DNA from: DATGKG01 sp963851325
GTDB taxonomy: Bacteria > Desulfobacterota > Binatia > Binatales > Binataceae
DNA: 64,000 nt
Direction of reading: 5' to 3'
NCBI GenBank assembly: GCA_963851325.1
Contig: CAWKOR010000002.1
Location: forward strand, 248,001-312,000
Shown here: piece after piece, positions 16,926 to 25,821 of the stretch
Numbering within the stretch: the stretch's first letter is position 1
How the letters are laid out: each line of letters begins with the position of its first letter
The notes under the pieces: generated by a model
What the model was told of the DNA's origin: nothing
Database searches by the model: none
The model's input: the letters and a program-made list of their open reading frames with translations, nothing else
Position numbers and translations under genes: made by a program

Positions 16926-17372
16926 CTACGCGTCCAGAATCTCGGCGAGGACTTTGGCCGGATGATCGCGCGGATCGACGCGGTCATAAACCCGGGCGAT
17001 AGCGCCTTGTTCATCGATGAGAAAGCTTATCCGCTCGGCGTACTTCGCCTTCACATCGGAGCATGCCCCGTAGGCCAGCGCGACTTCGCGATCGACATCA
17101 CATAGCAGCGGGAATTTGAAATCGAATTTGCGCGCGAATGCGGCGTTGCGCTCGACCGGGTCGAAGCTGATCCCTAGAAGCTGAATCGCGTTGTCGTCGT
17201 AGTACTCCTGATGGTCGCGAAAGCCGCGACCTTCAAGTGAGCATCCGGGAGTGTCGGCCTCGGGATAAAACCACAGCAGGACCTTCTTGCCGCGCAAGCT
17301 CGAAAGCGAAACCGGAGCACCGGTGTGCGATTGAATCGTGAAATCGGGAGCAGTGTCGCCCACCTTAAGCAT
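16926..17372 (-). CDS. bcp: Peroxiredoxin of the BCP/PrxQ type
   Basis: 148 residues from the ATG at 17372 (MLKVGDTAPDF); the frame is open further upstream but that part is not conserved. The thioredoxin-like fold is shown by APDF at the N-terminus, LLWFYPEADTPGCS with the peroxidatic Cys at about 46, and ISFLIDEQGAIARVYDRVDPRDHP near the end. Two-Cys PrxQ enzymes have a resolving Cys five residues after the first; here that position is Gly/Arg (PGCSLEGRGF), so it is probably a 1-Cys type or uses Cys91. It reduces peroxides in the cytosol. Its start lies inside the 3' end of the TPR gene upstream region (17395), giving a tight operon. Confidence 0.85.
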   Translation of the reverse strand: MLKVGDTAPDFTIQSHTGAPVSLSSLRGKKVLLWFYPEADTPGCSLEGRGFRDHQEYYDDNAIQLLGISFDPVERNAAFARKFDFKFPLLCDVDREVALAYGACSDVKAKYAERISFLIDEQGAIARVYDRVDPRDHPAKVLAEILDA

Positions 17373-17394
17373 CGAGGGTCCCGCGCCCGGCGAT

Positions 17395-17949
17395 CTAGTT
17401 GAGGCTGGCGCGCAAGCTGCGCAACTGTTTGTCGATCGACGCCGCGGCCGCTGCGTCGCCACCGGCGCGCTGCGCCAGGCGCAGCGCCTCTTCGAATTCC
17501 GCGATGGCCTTCAGCACCATGCCTTTCTGCGCGTACAGGCGGCCCAGATTCATGAACGGATAATGACGCGGTTCATACTTGGGCGCGGTCTTGGCTTTCT
17601 CGAGCCATTCGATCGCGTCATCGAGCTGGCCCTTCGCAATCAGGTACGCGCCGATGTCGTTGTAGGGGTTGCCGAACTCGGGATCGACTTCGATGGCGCG
17701 CTTGCATTCCTCGATCGCATCGTCGGTGCGGCCGAAGGATTGATAAGCCCAGCCGCGAAAGGTGTAGGCCTCGGCGGTGGGAAAGGTTTCGATGGATTGC
17801 GAATAGAGGCTGACCGCGGTGGTGAGCTCATCGACGGCTTCGCGATCGCATTGGCCGCCGGCCAGCGCGAACGCACGGGTGTGATGGCTGTAACCTTCGC
17901 GCCACAACTCGACCGCCCGAATTTTTTGTATCGTCGCGTCCACTCTCAA
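17395..17949 (-). CDS. TPR-repeat protein
   Basis: 184 residues with at least three tetratricopeptide units: TAEAYTFRGWAYQSFGRTDDAIEECKRAIEVDPEFG, NPYNDIGAYLIAKGQLDDAIEWLEKAK and YPFMNLGRLYAQKGMVLKAIAEFEEALRLA. There is no signal peptide or lipobox, so it is likely cytosolic. It is the last gene before the Tad cluster on the same strand, 57 nt downstream of TadC. A role as a TadD-like assembly factor is possible, but TadD proteins are normally outer-membrane lipoproteins, so this is weak. Confidence 0.8.
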   Translation of the reverse strand: MRVDATIQKIRAVELWREGYSHHTRAFALAGGQCDREAVDELTTAVSLYSQSIETFPTAEAYTFRGWAYQSFGRTDDAIEECKRAIEVDPEFGNPYNDIGAYLIAKGQLDDAIEWLEKAKTAPKYEPRHYPFMNLGRLYAQKGMVLKAIAEFEEALRLAQRAGGDAAAAASIDKQLRSLRASLN

Positions 17950-18006
17950 TCCAGTTATGTCCGGGAACGAGAAACGTCAAGTGGTAAGTCGCGCATCATT
18001 TCACCG

Positions 18007-18951
18007 CTAGCGCGCCCCCTGCGACATGGCGCGCACGATTTCCATCATCGCAGGCCCGACGATCACGATCATCATCGCGGGCAGGATAAAAAAGATCAGC
18101 GGAAATAAAATTTTTACGGTGGTCTTCTGCGCGGCTTCCTCGGCTCGCAGCCGCCGCGAGTTGCGCAAACTGTCCGACAACGCGCGCAACGCCGGACCCA
18201 TTCGCGAGCCCAGCTGCTCGCTCTGAATCATGGTGGCCGCCAATGGCTTGATGTCTTCGATTTTGGTGCGCTCCGCGAGCGCGCGGAGTGCGAAGCCCAG
18301 GCCGGTGCCGGAATTCAGTTCCGCGGACACCATCGCGAGTTCGCGTCCGATCAATTGTCCCTGGCGATCCGCTTCGTTACCGACCATCTTGATGGCCTCG
18401 GTCACCCCGAGGCCCGCCTCGACGCATACCACCAGCAAATCCAGGACATTGGAAAGCTGGCTGGAAATTTCGGCGCGGCGCTTTTTCGCGCGATGGACTA
18501 TCACCTGTAACGGCAACCACGCGCCCAGCGCGGCGCCTGCGATCATCACCACTATGGTGCGTGGCCCGGACCATTCGAGCAGCACACTCAGCGCGAGGGC
18601 CGCGCATGTCATCCCAATCGCCGAGCTGATGCGCACCAACTGAAAGATGTGCATCGCGCGCGCGCCGGGATAGCCGGCTTGCACCATGATCTTCGCGACC
18701 TTTGCGACTTCGGGGGCGTCGAGCTTGGGTTTGGGAACCTTGCGCAGCGCCCATCTGAACAGCATTTGCGCCATGCTCCGGCTCTCGATGTCCCGCGCGT
18801 CGAGCGATCCATACGAGACGCGCATTTTGGCGCCCATCTCCGACATCCGCTCGTCGATGACACTGGAGCGCTCAGACATCGCGGCAGAGATGCATACCGC
18901 GACGATCGCCAGCAGGAGGAAAATCACCAGGCTTAGGATTAACGGCGACAT
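18007..18951 (-). CDS. tadC: Tad pilus inner-membrane protein TadC
   Basis: 314 residues from the ATG at 18951 (MSPLILSL); the frame opens earlier at 19017 but the extension overlaps TadB and is not conserved. A T2SS F domain covers about residues 150-275 (LSNVLDLLVVCVEAGLGVTEAIKMV; FALRALAERT). Membrane helices lie at about 4-25, near 110-155, and at the C-terminus (ILFPLIFFILPAMMIVIVGPAMM). TadB and TadC form the inner-membrane platform that converts TadA ATP hydrolysis into pilus assembly. It directly follows tadB with a 1-nt gap. Confidence 0.88.
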   Translation of the reverse strand: MSPLILSLVIFLLLAIVAVCISAAMSERSSVIDERMSEMGAKMRVSYGSLDARDIESRSMAQMLFRWALRKVPKPKLDAPEVAKVAKIMVQAGYPGARAMHIFQLVRISSAIGMTCAALALSVLLEWSGPRTIVVMIAGAALGAWLPLQVIVHRAKKRRAEISSQLSNVLDLLVVCVEAGLGVTEAIKMVGNEADRQGQLIGRELAMVSAELNSGTGLGFALRALAERTKIEDIKPLAATMIQSEQLGSRMGPALRALSDSLRNSRRLRAEEAAQKTTVKILFPLIFFILPAMMIVIVGPAMMEIVRAMSQGAR

Positions 18952-18952
18952 T

Positions 18953-19903
18953 TCAATACTTGACCTTGAGCAACTTGCGAATCGACAGGAACGCGAGCAC
19001 ATCCAGGGTCGCCGCAATCTTCAGCAGTCGCTGGCCGCCCGGTTCATAAAACAGAGTGTGGGTGTACGAGGGCTGGATGACGCTGAAGGCGGCAAGCAGA
19101 ATGGCTGGAAGCGCCGCCACCACCCATCCGCTCATCCGTGCCTGCGCCGTGAGCGCCTTCACCTGGCTGGTGAGGCGATGGCGAATGCGAACGATCTCGG
19201 CCAGCCGCTCGATTATCACCGCGAGACTGCTGCCGACTTCGGACTGAACGCGCACCGCGACGATCAGTAGCCGGAGGTCGTCATCGGGAACCCGCTTGAG
19301 CATCTCCTCCAAGGCACGCGGGAGCGGAAAACCAAGCCGGGTCTGCTCGATGACCGAGCGGAATTCGGTCGCAATCGGATCTTCGAACTCGCCCACCACT
19401 ACTTGCAGTCCGCGCAACAGTGAGTGGCCCGCTTCGAGCGAGGATTTGAGCAGGTCGAGCGCGAACGGAAGTTGCTGCCCGAAACGTTTGATGCGGCGCC
19501 CGCGCTTGATCCGGATGTAGAAGATCGGCAGGATGGCGAGCCCGCCGCCCAAAGCGATCGCGAAAACCGGATCCGACCACAGCGCGGCGCCAATCAAGGC
19601 GCCCGCCCCGAACATCAACAGCATCAGCAGCAAAATATCGCTGACCCGGCGATAGATGCCCGCTTGCCAGAGACTCTGCTCCAGCTTGTGCATCACGCCG
19701 AGGTCGTAGAACCATCCGAGCCCCGAGCTGAGGCCGCGCTCCTTCTTGAGATGATCGCGAAGGATTTCTTCGCCTGCCACCTGCGGCCTGCGGAGCCGAT
19801 TCTCGAGCTGACGCGCTTCGTGCGCCGGGCGGGTGTTGCGCAACACAAAGTAGCCGACCACCCCCGCCACCAACGCCAACAACAAGAGCCCCAGGAGTTC
19901 CAT
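18953..19903 (-). CDS. tadB: Tad pilus inner-membrane protein TadB
   Basis: 316 residues. The N-terminal helix (LLGLLLLALVAGVVGYFVL, residues 3-21) is followed by a cytosolic stretch, two central helices near 80-125, and a T2SS F domain with LPFALDLLKSSLEAGHSLLRGLQ at about residues 150-175. It ends with two more hydrophobic helices. This is the standard TadB architecture, the partner of TadC. It starts 5 nt after the TadA stop, within the same operon. Confidence 0.88.
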   Translation of the reverse strand: MELLGLLLLALVAGVVGYFVLRNTRPAHEARQLENRLRRPQVAGEEILRDHLKKERGLSSGLGWFYDLGVMHKLEQSLWQAGIYRRVSDILLLMLLMFGAGALIGAALWSDPVFAIALGGGLAILPIFYIRIKRGRRIKRFGQQLPFALDLLKSSLEAGHSLLRGLQVVVGEFEDPIATEFRSVIEQTRLGFPLPRALEEMLKRVPDDDLRLLIVAVRVQSEVGSSLAVIIERLAEIVRIRHRLTSQVKALTAQARMSGWVVAALPAILLAAFSVIQPSYTHTLFYEPGGQRLLKIAATLDVLAFLSIRKLLKVKY

Positions 19904-19908
19904 CGCGT

Positions 19909-21294
19909 TTAAGCCTCGGCGGCGCGGATGAGCCGCGTGTCGGTCTTGTATCCGGCGATCTCCAGCCGGCGCGCATATGACGAACGAATTCCGGTCGGCC
20001 GATAAACGCCGATGATCGCGCCGTCGGGCGCGCTGTCGGTCCGGCTGAATTCGTAGAGGTCCTGCATCATGATCATCTCGCCTTCCATTCCGGAAATCTC
20101 GGAAATCTTCATCACCTTGCGCGAGCCGTCAGACAGGCGAGCGACGTGAACGATCATGTTGATGGCGGCAGCCACTTGCTGGCGCATCGCGCGTTGCGGA
20201 ATAGGGAATCCGGAAAGCAGCATCATCATTTCGAGGCGGCCAAGGCATTCGCGCGCGCTGTTGGCGTGGATGGTGGCGATCGAACCATCGTGCCCGGTGC
20301 TCATCGCCTGCAACATGTCGAACACCTCAGCGCCGCGGCATTCGCCGACCACGATTCGGTCGGGGCGCATTCGCAGCGTGTTTTTCAGTAGATCGCGCTG
20401 GGTGACTTCGCCCTTCCCTTCCATGTTCGCGGGGCGAGTCTCGAGGCGCACCACGTGCGGCTGCTGCAGTGACAACTCCGCAGAATCCTCGATGGTGACG
20501 ATGCGCTCATTTTCGGGGACGAACGCCGAGAGGCAATTGAGCATCGTGGTCTTTCCGGAACCGGTCCCGCCACATACCAGGATGTTGAGGCGGGCCCGCA
20601 CCACGGCCATCAGAAACTCGACCATCTCCCAGGTGACGGTGCCTTTTTCGACCAGACCTCCGATGTCGTAGCGCTTCTTTCCGAAACGTCGAATCGACAG
20701 CGAGGGCCCATCGATCGCAAGCGGCGGAATGATTGCGTTGATACGCGAGCCGTCGGGCAGGCGCGCATCGACCTTCGGCGACGCTTCATCGATACGGCGT
20801 CCAACCCGCGAGACGATGCGATCGATGATCAGCATCACGTGCTGATCGTCATAGAACTGCACGTCGGTGAGATGGAGCTTACCGCCCTTCTCGACGTAAA
20901 CCTGGTGGGCGCCATTGACCATGATGTCGGTCACCGCGTCGTCGCGCAGCAGCGGCTCCAGCGGCCCGAGGCCGAGCAACTCGTTTTTGATCTCCTCGAC
21001 CAGCCGATCGCGGTCGGCATCGGTAAGCAGCCGCCCGTCCTCGCTCAGGATGTCGGTGATGGCCGCGATGACCTTGGTAGAAACCAGCGAAGGCTCGAGC
21101 GATTCCAGTTTCGAAATGTCGACCGTCTCGAACAGCCGGTTGTGAACCTTGATCTTGAGCCGCCGCGCGCCTTCGGAGAGGAGGTCCGGCTTGCGCTTGG
21201 CATTGCTTGCTATGAATGAACCGGGCGCGTCGGCGTCGCAACCATGCCGTGCGTCGTCGGATCGTTTTTGTCCCAGCCGGCCGGCAAGTCCCAT
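19909..21294 (-). CDS. tadA: Tad pilus assembly ATPase TadA/CpaF
   Basis: 461 residues. The N-terminal part binds the platform (LLGLGPLEPLLRDDAVTDIMVNGAHQVYVEKGGKL). The ATPase domain has Walker A GGTGSGKTTMLN at about residue 244, an Asp-box TIEDSAELSLQQPHVV and the Walker B region DRIVVGECRGAEVFDMLQAMSTGHDGSIATIHANS. These are hallmarks of CpaF/VirB11-type secretion ATPases. It powers Flp pilus assembly from the cytosol, upstream of TadB and TadC in one operon. The first 50 residues (GRLGQKRSDDARHG) are low-similarity, so the true start may be further downstream. Confidence 0.92.
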   Translation of the reverse strand: MGLAGRLGQKRSDDARHGCDADAPGSFIASNAKRKPDLLSEGARRLKIKVHNRLFETVDISKLESLEPSLVSTKVIAAITDILSEDGRLLTDADRDRLVEEIKNELLGLGPLEPLLRDDAVTDIMVNGAHQVYVEKGGKLHLTDVQFYDDQHVMLIIDRIVSRVGRRIDEASPKVDARLPDGSRINAIIPPLAIDGPSLSIRRFGKKRYDIGGLVEKGTVTWEMVEFLMAVVRARLNILVCGGTGSGKTTMLNCLSAFVPENERIVTIEDSAELSLQQPHVVRLETRPANMEGKGEVTQRDLLKNTLRMRPDRIVVGECRGAEVFDMLQAMSTGHDGSIATIHANSARECLGRLEMMMLLSGFPIPQRAMRQQVAAAINMIVHVARLSDGSRKVMKISEISGMEGEMIMMQDLYEFSRTDSAPDGAIIGVYRPTGIRSSYARRLEIAGYKTDTRLIRAAEA

Positions 21295-21305
21295 GATGCC
21301 CTACC

Positions 21306-22526
21306 TCAAGAGTGTGCGCTGAAGGCGGAGAACAGCCGCGCCATGAATGGCCGCTCGCGTTGCGCCGCCCCTTCGACATTGGCCATCCGGCACGCGAGCG
21401 ACTCGAAGGTCTTCACCAGAGGCGAAGCAGCGGCGACCTGCCACAGATCCTTGCCGCTGAGTTCCGCGAGCTCGAACGATTTGTCGTCGCGCAGAATGTT
21501 CACGTACATCGGGCGTCCGAGCGTGTTCTCCACTTGTTTCTGCGTAATGCTGTGGGTGAGTTGAAAGCGATTGAGCAGGAAGTGCGGTTCGACCGCCAGG
21601 CTCAGCCGCTCGAACACGTCGATGAAGCGCCACGCCGAACGGACCGAAATGACCGACTGATTCAGCACATAAATGAGATGATTGGAGCGCTCCCAGGCCG
21701 AGACCGAATTCTCATCGAGGTGATGTCCGCCATCCACGATCACAAAGTCGAACATGTCGCGCATGAAATCGATTACCGTTCCCACGGTGCTGTCGGAAAT
21801 CAGCTCGCCTTCCTCGATCCGCTTGGGCGCCGCGAGCAGATACACGCCTGACGAATGCTTGGTGAGCGCCGCTTCCAATTGAATCGAGTCCAGCTTCTTC
21901 TCCAGCCTGCATAGCGGCATGATGGTGAACTCGGGCTCGAGGTTGAGCAGCACCGCCAGTGCGCCGTTTTGCAAGTCCAGGTCGAGCAGCGCGACCCGCT
22001 TGTCCAGTTGGTAACGCAGCGCGAGCGCGAGGTTGACCGCAATCGAGCTGACCCCCACTCCGCCGACCATGCTGGCCAGCGAAATCACCATGCCGCCATC
22101 GTGCCGTCCACTGCGGACGCGGGTCTCGCTGACTTTCAGGAGCGCACGGGTAAGGTCGCCCGGGTCCAACGGCAGGAAAAGCAGCTCGTCGGCGCCCGCG
22201 CGAATCACGCGCTTCATCAATCCGGGAGAACGCTCCTTGAGCAGGCCGAACAGAGCCGGGCGCGGCGTTTGCGATGCGTGACTCTGCAGGTAGGCGAGCG
22301 AACCGCCCTCGTCGCCGTTAAAAAGCACCATCGAGACGTCGACCGGTTCGCTCGCAGAGGTATCGGAATTCGAGTTGCCGTGTGGATCGGATTCGATTAG
22401 CTGCAGCGGCGGTTCGCTGATTCGTGCGAGCGCCAGCTTGACGGCGTCGCGAAGCTCGGACGCATGACCTATCAGGCCGATCCGCAAGGCCGCCTTCTTC
22501 GCGCTATTCACATCGATTACTGACAC
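21306..22526 (-). CDS. cpaE: TadZ/CpaE-like protein with a degenerate P-loop
   Basis: 406 residues: an N-terminal atypical receiver-like domain (about residues 15-130, with AGADELLFLPLDPGDLTRALL) and a C-terminal MinD/ParA-like domain. The deviant Walker A of this superfamily should be KGGxGK[ST]. Here it reads VGGVGVS at 154-160, so both lysines are Val and ATP hydrolysis is unlikely. Later motifs are retained (VALLDLDLQNG, FDFVIVDGGHH, FLLNRFQ). TadZ proteins localise the Tad machine to a cell site. It lies between the secretin and TadA genes. Confidence 0.87.
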   Translation of the reverse strand: MSVIDVNSAKKAALRIGLIGHASELRDAVKLALARISEPPLQLIESDPHGNSNSDTSASEPVDVSMVLFNGDEGGSLAYLQSHASQTPRPALFGLLKERSPGLMKRVIRAGADELLFLPLDPGDLTRALLKVSETRVRSGRHDGGMVISLASMVGGVGVSSIAVNLALALRYQLDKRVALLDLDLQNGALAVLLNLEPEFTIMPLCRLEKKLDSIQLEAALTKHSSGVYLLAAPKRIEEGELISDSTVGTVIDFMRDMFDFVIVDGGHHLDENSVSAWERSNHLIYVLNQSVISVRSAWRFIDVFERLSLAVEPHFLLNRFQLTHSITQKQVENTLGRPMYVNILRDDKSFELAELSGKDLWQVAAASPLVKTFESLACRMANVEGAAQRERPFMARLFSAFSAHS

Positions 22527-22540
22527 CCAATACTCCTTGG

Positions 22541-24337
22541 TTAGAACCGTGGACGGGCTGGATCGGGCTCGGCGAGTCGCTTGGTGCGGACTTCGTCTTC
22601 GGTCAATGGCCCGCGCTCGGACGGCTCCAACACCTGCCCGTTGGGCGGCAGCGGGCCTACGATTTGCGGACGTACGGACATAACCAGATCGGTTTGCGCG
22701 TCCTGCCAGTCGGTGTTGCGGAACACCGCGCCCAGGTAAGGAATGTCGCCCAGATATGGAACCTTATGCACGACCGCGTTGCGGTTGCTGAGGATCAAAC
22801 CCGCGATAATCAGCGTCTGGCCGTCTTTGAGCCGAACCATGGTGTCGGCCTTGCGGGTCACGAAAGCGGGGACGGTAAAGCCGAACAGCGATACTCCATG
22901 CGCATAATCAGGTTCTGAAACTTCGGTCTTGACCAGCAGCTCGATGTCGTCGCGGCCGATCACAGTCGGGCGGCAATTAATCTGGGTGCCGAACTGCTTG
23001 AAGACGATTGATGTGTTGAGCGCTTGCGCAAGCACGATCGGAATCTCGCCGCCGGACAGAAATGACGCGCTCTGTCCCGAGTTTGCCAGCAGATGCGGCT
23101 GCGCCAGGATGCGTCCAAGATTGTGCGACTCCAGGAACTGGAACAGCGATTGGGTCGCGATACCGGAACCCAGGGTCGACAATCCATAGGTCATCGTGCT
23201 GGAAAGCAGCAGCGGCAGCAGTTGCCCTCCAGGTGGAGCGACACCGGGCACCCCGCCGCTTCCGCCACTGAGCTGCGAGGTCGGACCATAGGGGCTCGCG
23301 ACCAGCCCGGGCAGACTCGATAGCGACACGCCGGTGTTCTGCAGGGCAACTGAAAAGTCGATTCCCTGGGTTTCGAGCTTGGTGCGATCGAGTTCGGCCA
23401 CGATTGCATTCAGCATCACCTGCTGCTTGCCGCCAGTGTCGATGCGGACCTGCCGTTCCTCGTAGTGGCCGCGATCGTCCCATACCGCCAGCGTGGTGAA
23501 GCCGGGGCGGTGACCAATCAGATTCAACTGATAAGGGCTGGTGACCTGGATATCGGCGATACTGCTGTCGGCAATCGAGATGCGCTTCAGGCGGCGGGGA
23601 AAATCGATGATCTCCGACGCACCGCTCATTACCGATATCACCTCGTCGGGCAGGTAATGGGGCCCTGTCGGTATCGGGTGCCCATGATCCGTGATTGCCG
23701 GATCGTTTCGGTAGCGAACCGGAAGCGGCGCTTCAGCAGAAGCCGCCTGGCCATTTATCGGCAGCTTCACTGACGGACGATCGTCATTCGCGTGCGAGTC
23801 TTCTCCCGACGCTACATCCGAAGCGAACGCATCGGCGGCGTACGAGAGGCGCACGGTCTGCGACGTTCCGCCACTGATGCGGTTTGCGGGGGTGGATTTT
23901 GGAGACATCGCATCGGTCAGTGCGACCGGACCCGTCCCCGCATCGAGCGGGTTCGCGCGGTCGGCAATCGCGGCAACGTTGACGCGGTATGCGACCTGGG
24001 CTCCATCATCCTGGGTTACAGTAACTTCCCACTGGCCTCGCTCAGCGCCCATCAGCACCAACTGGCCGGGCGTTTCGCCGTGGATGACCAGAGCATGGGG
24101 ATTTTCAATCACTCGAATCGCAGGTCTGGAATCAATCTTCAGATGATCGATGATCCGGGTTTGTCCGGCGTTCAAATTGATTGTCTGCGATTGCGCGACG
24201 TTTTCCGCGCACAACGGCCCTGCGGTCGCAAGCGAGATACTCGCGGCCAGAAGAAATCCCGCAGCGGCGGCGATGGTTGGTAACCTTCGGTTTTTGATGG
24301 TGTCCCGCATTTTCTCGCCGGCGAAGAATTCGCTCAT
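22541..24337 (-). CDS. cpaC: Tad pilus secretin RcpA/CpaC
   Basis: 598 residues. The start overlaps the stop of the CpaB gene (ATGA), giving translational coupling. A signal sequence lies at about residues 19-44. A pilus-secretin N-terminal domain follows (VIENPHALVIHGETPGQLVLMG), then a BON/N0-like region, then the secretin domain from about residue 330 (MLNAIVAELDRTKLETQGIDFSV) to FVTRKADTMVRLKDGQTLIIAGL, with a VPYLGDIPYLGAVF signature near 545. It forms the outer-membrane pore for the Flp pilus. Unusually Gly/Pro-rich insertion at about 360-385 (SGGSGGVPGVAPPGGQ). Confidence 0.92.
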   Translation of the reverse strand: MSEFFAGEKMRDTIKNRRLPTIAAAAGFLLAASISLATAGPLCAENVAQSQTINLNAGQTRIIDHLKIDSRPAIRVIENPHALVIHGETPGQLVLMGAERGQWEVTVTQDDGAQVAYRVNVAAIADRANPLDAGTGPVALTDAMSPKSTPANRISGGTSQTVRLSYAADAFASDVASGEDSHANDDRPSVKLPINGQAASAEAPLPVRYRNDPAITDHGHPIPTGPHYLPDEVISVMSGASEIIDFPRRLKRISIADSSIADIQVTSPYQLNLIGHRPGFTTLAVWDDRGHYEERQVRIDTGGKQQVMLNAIVAELDRTKLETQGIDFSVALQNTGVSLSSLPGLVASPYGPTSQLSGGSGGVPGVAPPGGQLLPLLLSSTMTYGLSTLGSGIATQSLFQFLESHNLGRILAQPHLLANSGQSASFLSGGEIPIVLAQALNTSIVFKQFGTQINCRPTVIGRDDIELLVKTEVSEPDYAHGVSLFGFTVPAFVTRKADTMVRLKDGQTLIIAGLILSNRNAVVHKVPYLGDIPYLGAVFRNTDWQDAQTDLVMSVRPQIVGPLPPNGQVLEPSERGPLTEDEVRTKRLAEPDPARPRF

Positions 24338-25377
24338 GGCAACTCCAAAGTTTTCGGTACCGGCATGTAGGAGGCCGATGGCGCGCCCTCGGACTGGATG
24401 GAGCTTGCCGCAGCGCCGGTCACAGCAGAGCTGGAAGCATCGGGGGCTGCGGTCACGGTCGAGGTTTGAGGTACGCTGGGCGCCGCCATCGGTGATTCGT
24501 GATGAGTTGAACTTCCGTTGGCGCCGGCAGAAATGAACGAAACGGTTTCGGCGTTCTTTCCATCGCGCATGATCTCGACCGCGAAGGGATGGCGTCCGGC
24601 GCCGACAATTCTTCGCGGCATCAGATTGGACAGCGGCTGTGCGTTGATCGCAGGGGCAGTGCCATTGGGCCCCAGCAGATCAGCGAAGTCGCTGCCCGCA
24701 GTCGCGACGATCTTGTTATCGTTGTAGTTGCGCATCGCGAGCCGCAGGTTTCCTTCGCGGCTGGCGAGGCCGAGTTTTTCCCCGTCGTGCGGAGTGACCA
24801 GTAGCGTGACCACCTTGACGACTTCGGCCTCGTCCTTGCCCTTGTCGATCTGCTGGGCGACTGCGATCACTTCGATGTTCTGCAGCACGATCTTCGAGTA
24901 CGGTTTGTTGTTGTCGGCGCCGGTCCCCGACACCGCAACCAGCACGTCGACGTGGGTGTGAGGTTTCACGAAACCCGAAATGTCGCCGACTTCGTCGACC
25001 GCGACCGACATCGCACGCATCCCGGGCGGAATGATCATCGGCATCACGCCGGGAATCCGGTCGCCCTGGATGAGATTGCGCCGGACCAGCGGCTGGCCCG
25101 CAACCATTTCATTTCTGGCGAAGCTGTTACCGACCATCGAGGGATCGGTGAAAGCGCCGTCCGGAACGCTCTGGCGCGACCACCGGACCAGCTTCACATC
25201 AACTGGGGTAAGCTTCTCTCCGAGTTGCAGATCGCGCGCGGCGACCACAATGTCCTGGGTTTGTGCGCGCGCGACTTGAACCTGCGCCTCGCGGTTTTTC
25301 AGCGCGGAAAACACCACGATGCCTGCGAGCACCGCTGCTACCATCGCCAACATCAGGAAAATTGTCGGCCTTCTCAT
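24334..25377 (-). CDS. cpaB: Tad pilus periplasmic protein CpaB/RcpC
   Basis: 347 residues. The N-terminal membrane anchor (IFLMLAMVAAVLAGIVVFSAL) is followed by an SAF domain (VVAARDLQLGEKLTPVDVKLVRW at about residues 45-68) and the RcpC/CpaB domain (MRAMSVAVDEVGDISGFVKPHTHVDVLVAV; VLQNIEVIAVAQQ). The last 90 residues are low-complexity Ser/Thr/Ala/Pro. CpaB lines the periplasmic channel with the secretin. Located between flp and the secretin gene; a stem-loop separates it from flp. Confidence 0.9.
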   Translation of the reverse strand: MRRPTIFLMLAMVAAVLAGIVVFSALKNREAQVQVARAQTQDIVVAARDLQLGEKLTPVDVKLVRWSRQSVPDGAFTDPSMVGNSFARNEMVAGQPLVRRNLIQGDRIPGVMPMIIPPGMRAMSVAVDEVGDISGFVKPHTHVDVLVAVSGTGADNNKPYSKIVLQNIEVIAVAQQIDKGKDEAEVVKVVTLLVTPHDGEKLGLASREGNLRLAMRNYNDNKIVATAGSDFADLLGPNGTAPAINAQPLSNLMPRRIVGAGRHPFAVEIMRDGKNAETVSFISAGANGSSTHHESPMAAPSVPQTSTVTAAPDASSSAVTGAAASSIQSEGAPSASYMPVPKTLELP

Positions 25378-25430
25378 TTTCCCCTCTGAAAAACCCCTTC
25401 GCTCAAAACTTGCTTCGGCGCGCTTCGAGG

Positions 25431-25473
25431 CGAACCTCGCTCATGCGCGAATGAACGCGCTGGGCGAGGTTCG
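25431..25473 (-). terminator. Stem-loop between flp and cpaB (possible attenuator)
   Basis: CGAACCTCGC (25431-25440) and GCGAGGTTCG (25464-25473) are perfect 10-bp inverted repeats with a 23-base spacer. They lie 15 nt after the flp stop and 54 nt before the cpaB start. Without a T-run it may act by Rho or stabilise the short pilin mRNA. A hairpin here would let pilin exceed the machine proteins, as expected for a major subunit. Confidence 0.6.
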
Positions 25474-25487
25474 ACTTGAGGACGCTG

Positions 25488-25676
25488 CTATGCGGCATTC
25501 AGTGAATTGGTGACGGTGGTGATCAGGCCGTTGATGCCGGTTTCGAGGCCCTGGTAGGCGATGTAGCCCGCCACTGCGATCGCGGCGATAATCAGCACAT
25601 ACTCGGTCATGGTCTGGCCGCGCTGACTGCGTTTGGTTTCGACGATTCGGGTGCAGATTGTGGTTAGAAAACTCAT
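25488..25676 (-). CDS. flp: Flp-type major pilin
   Basis: 62 residues, typical Flp length. A short leader (MSFLTTICTRIVETKRSQRG) ends at the prepilin peptidase site before QTMTEYVLIIAAIAVAGYIA, with the Flp-specific Glu-Tyr pair at mature positions 5-6. The hydrophobic helix covers about residues 25-42. AGGAG lies 7-11 nt before the ATG. It is the first gene of the Tad locus and has its own sigma-54-type promoter at 25763-25778. The peptidase TadV/CpaA needed to mature it is not in the window. Confidence 0.92.
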   Translation of the reverse strand: MSFLTTICTRIVETKRSQRGQTMTEYVLIIAAIAVAGYIAYQGLETGINGLITTVTNSLNAA

Positions 25677-25762
25677 GCGTATCTCCTTCGAAATTCTTTT
25701 CCACCATCATCACCGCGTTTACTTCTGGCAACTGGATGTGATGGAGGTTCAAGCGGGAGATG

Positions 25763-25778
25763 TGCACGTCGCGTGCCA
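25763..25778 (-). promoter_or_regulatory. Candidate sigma-54 (-24/-12) promoter of flp
   Basis: On the minus strand the bases read TGGCACGCGACGTGCA. Against the consensus TGGCACG-N4-TTGCA there is one mismatch (G for the first T of the -12 element), and the GG and GC doublets are exactly 10 bases apart. Transcription would start near 25751, leaving a 5' leader of about 75 nt before the flp ATG at 25676. The window encodes several sigma-54 activators that could serve it. Confidence 0.75.
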
Positions 25779-25821
25779 CCCGGGCTGGTCGGTCGTTAAC
25801 ACCGCCGCGTCCGGGAGCCCT

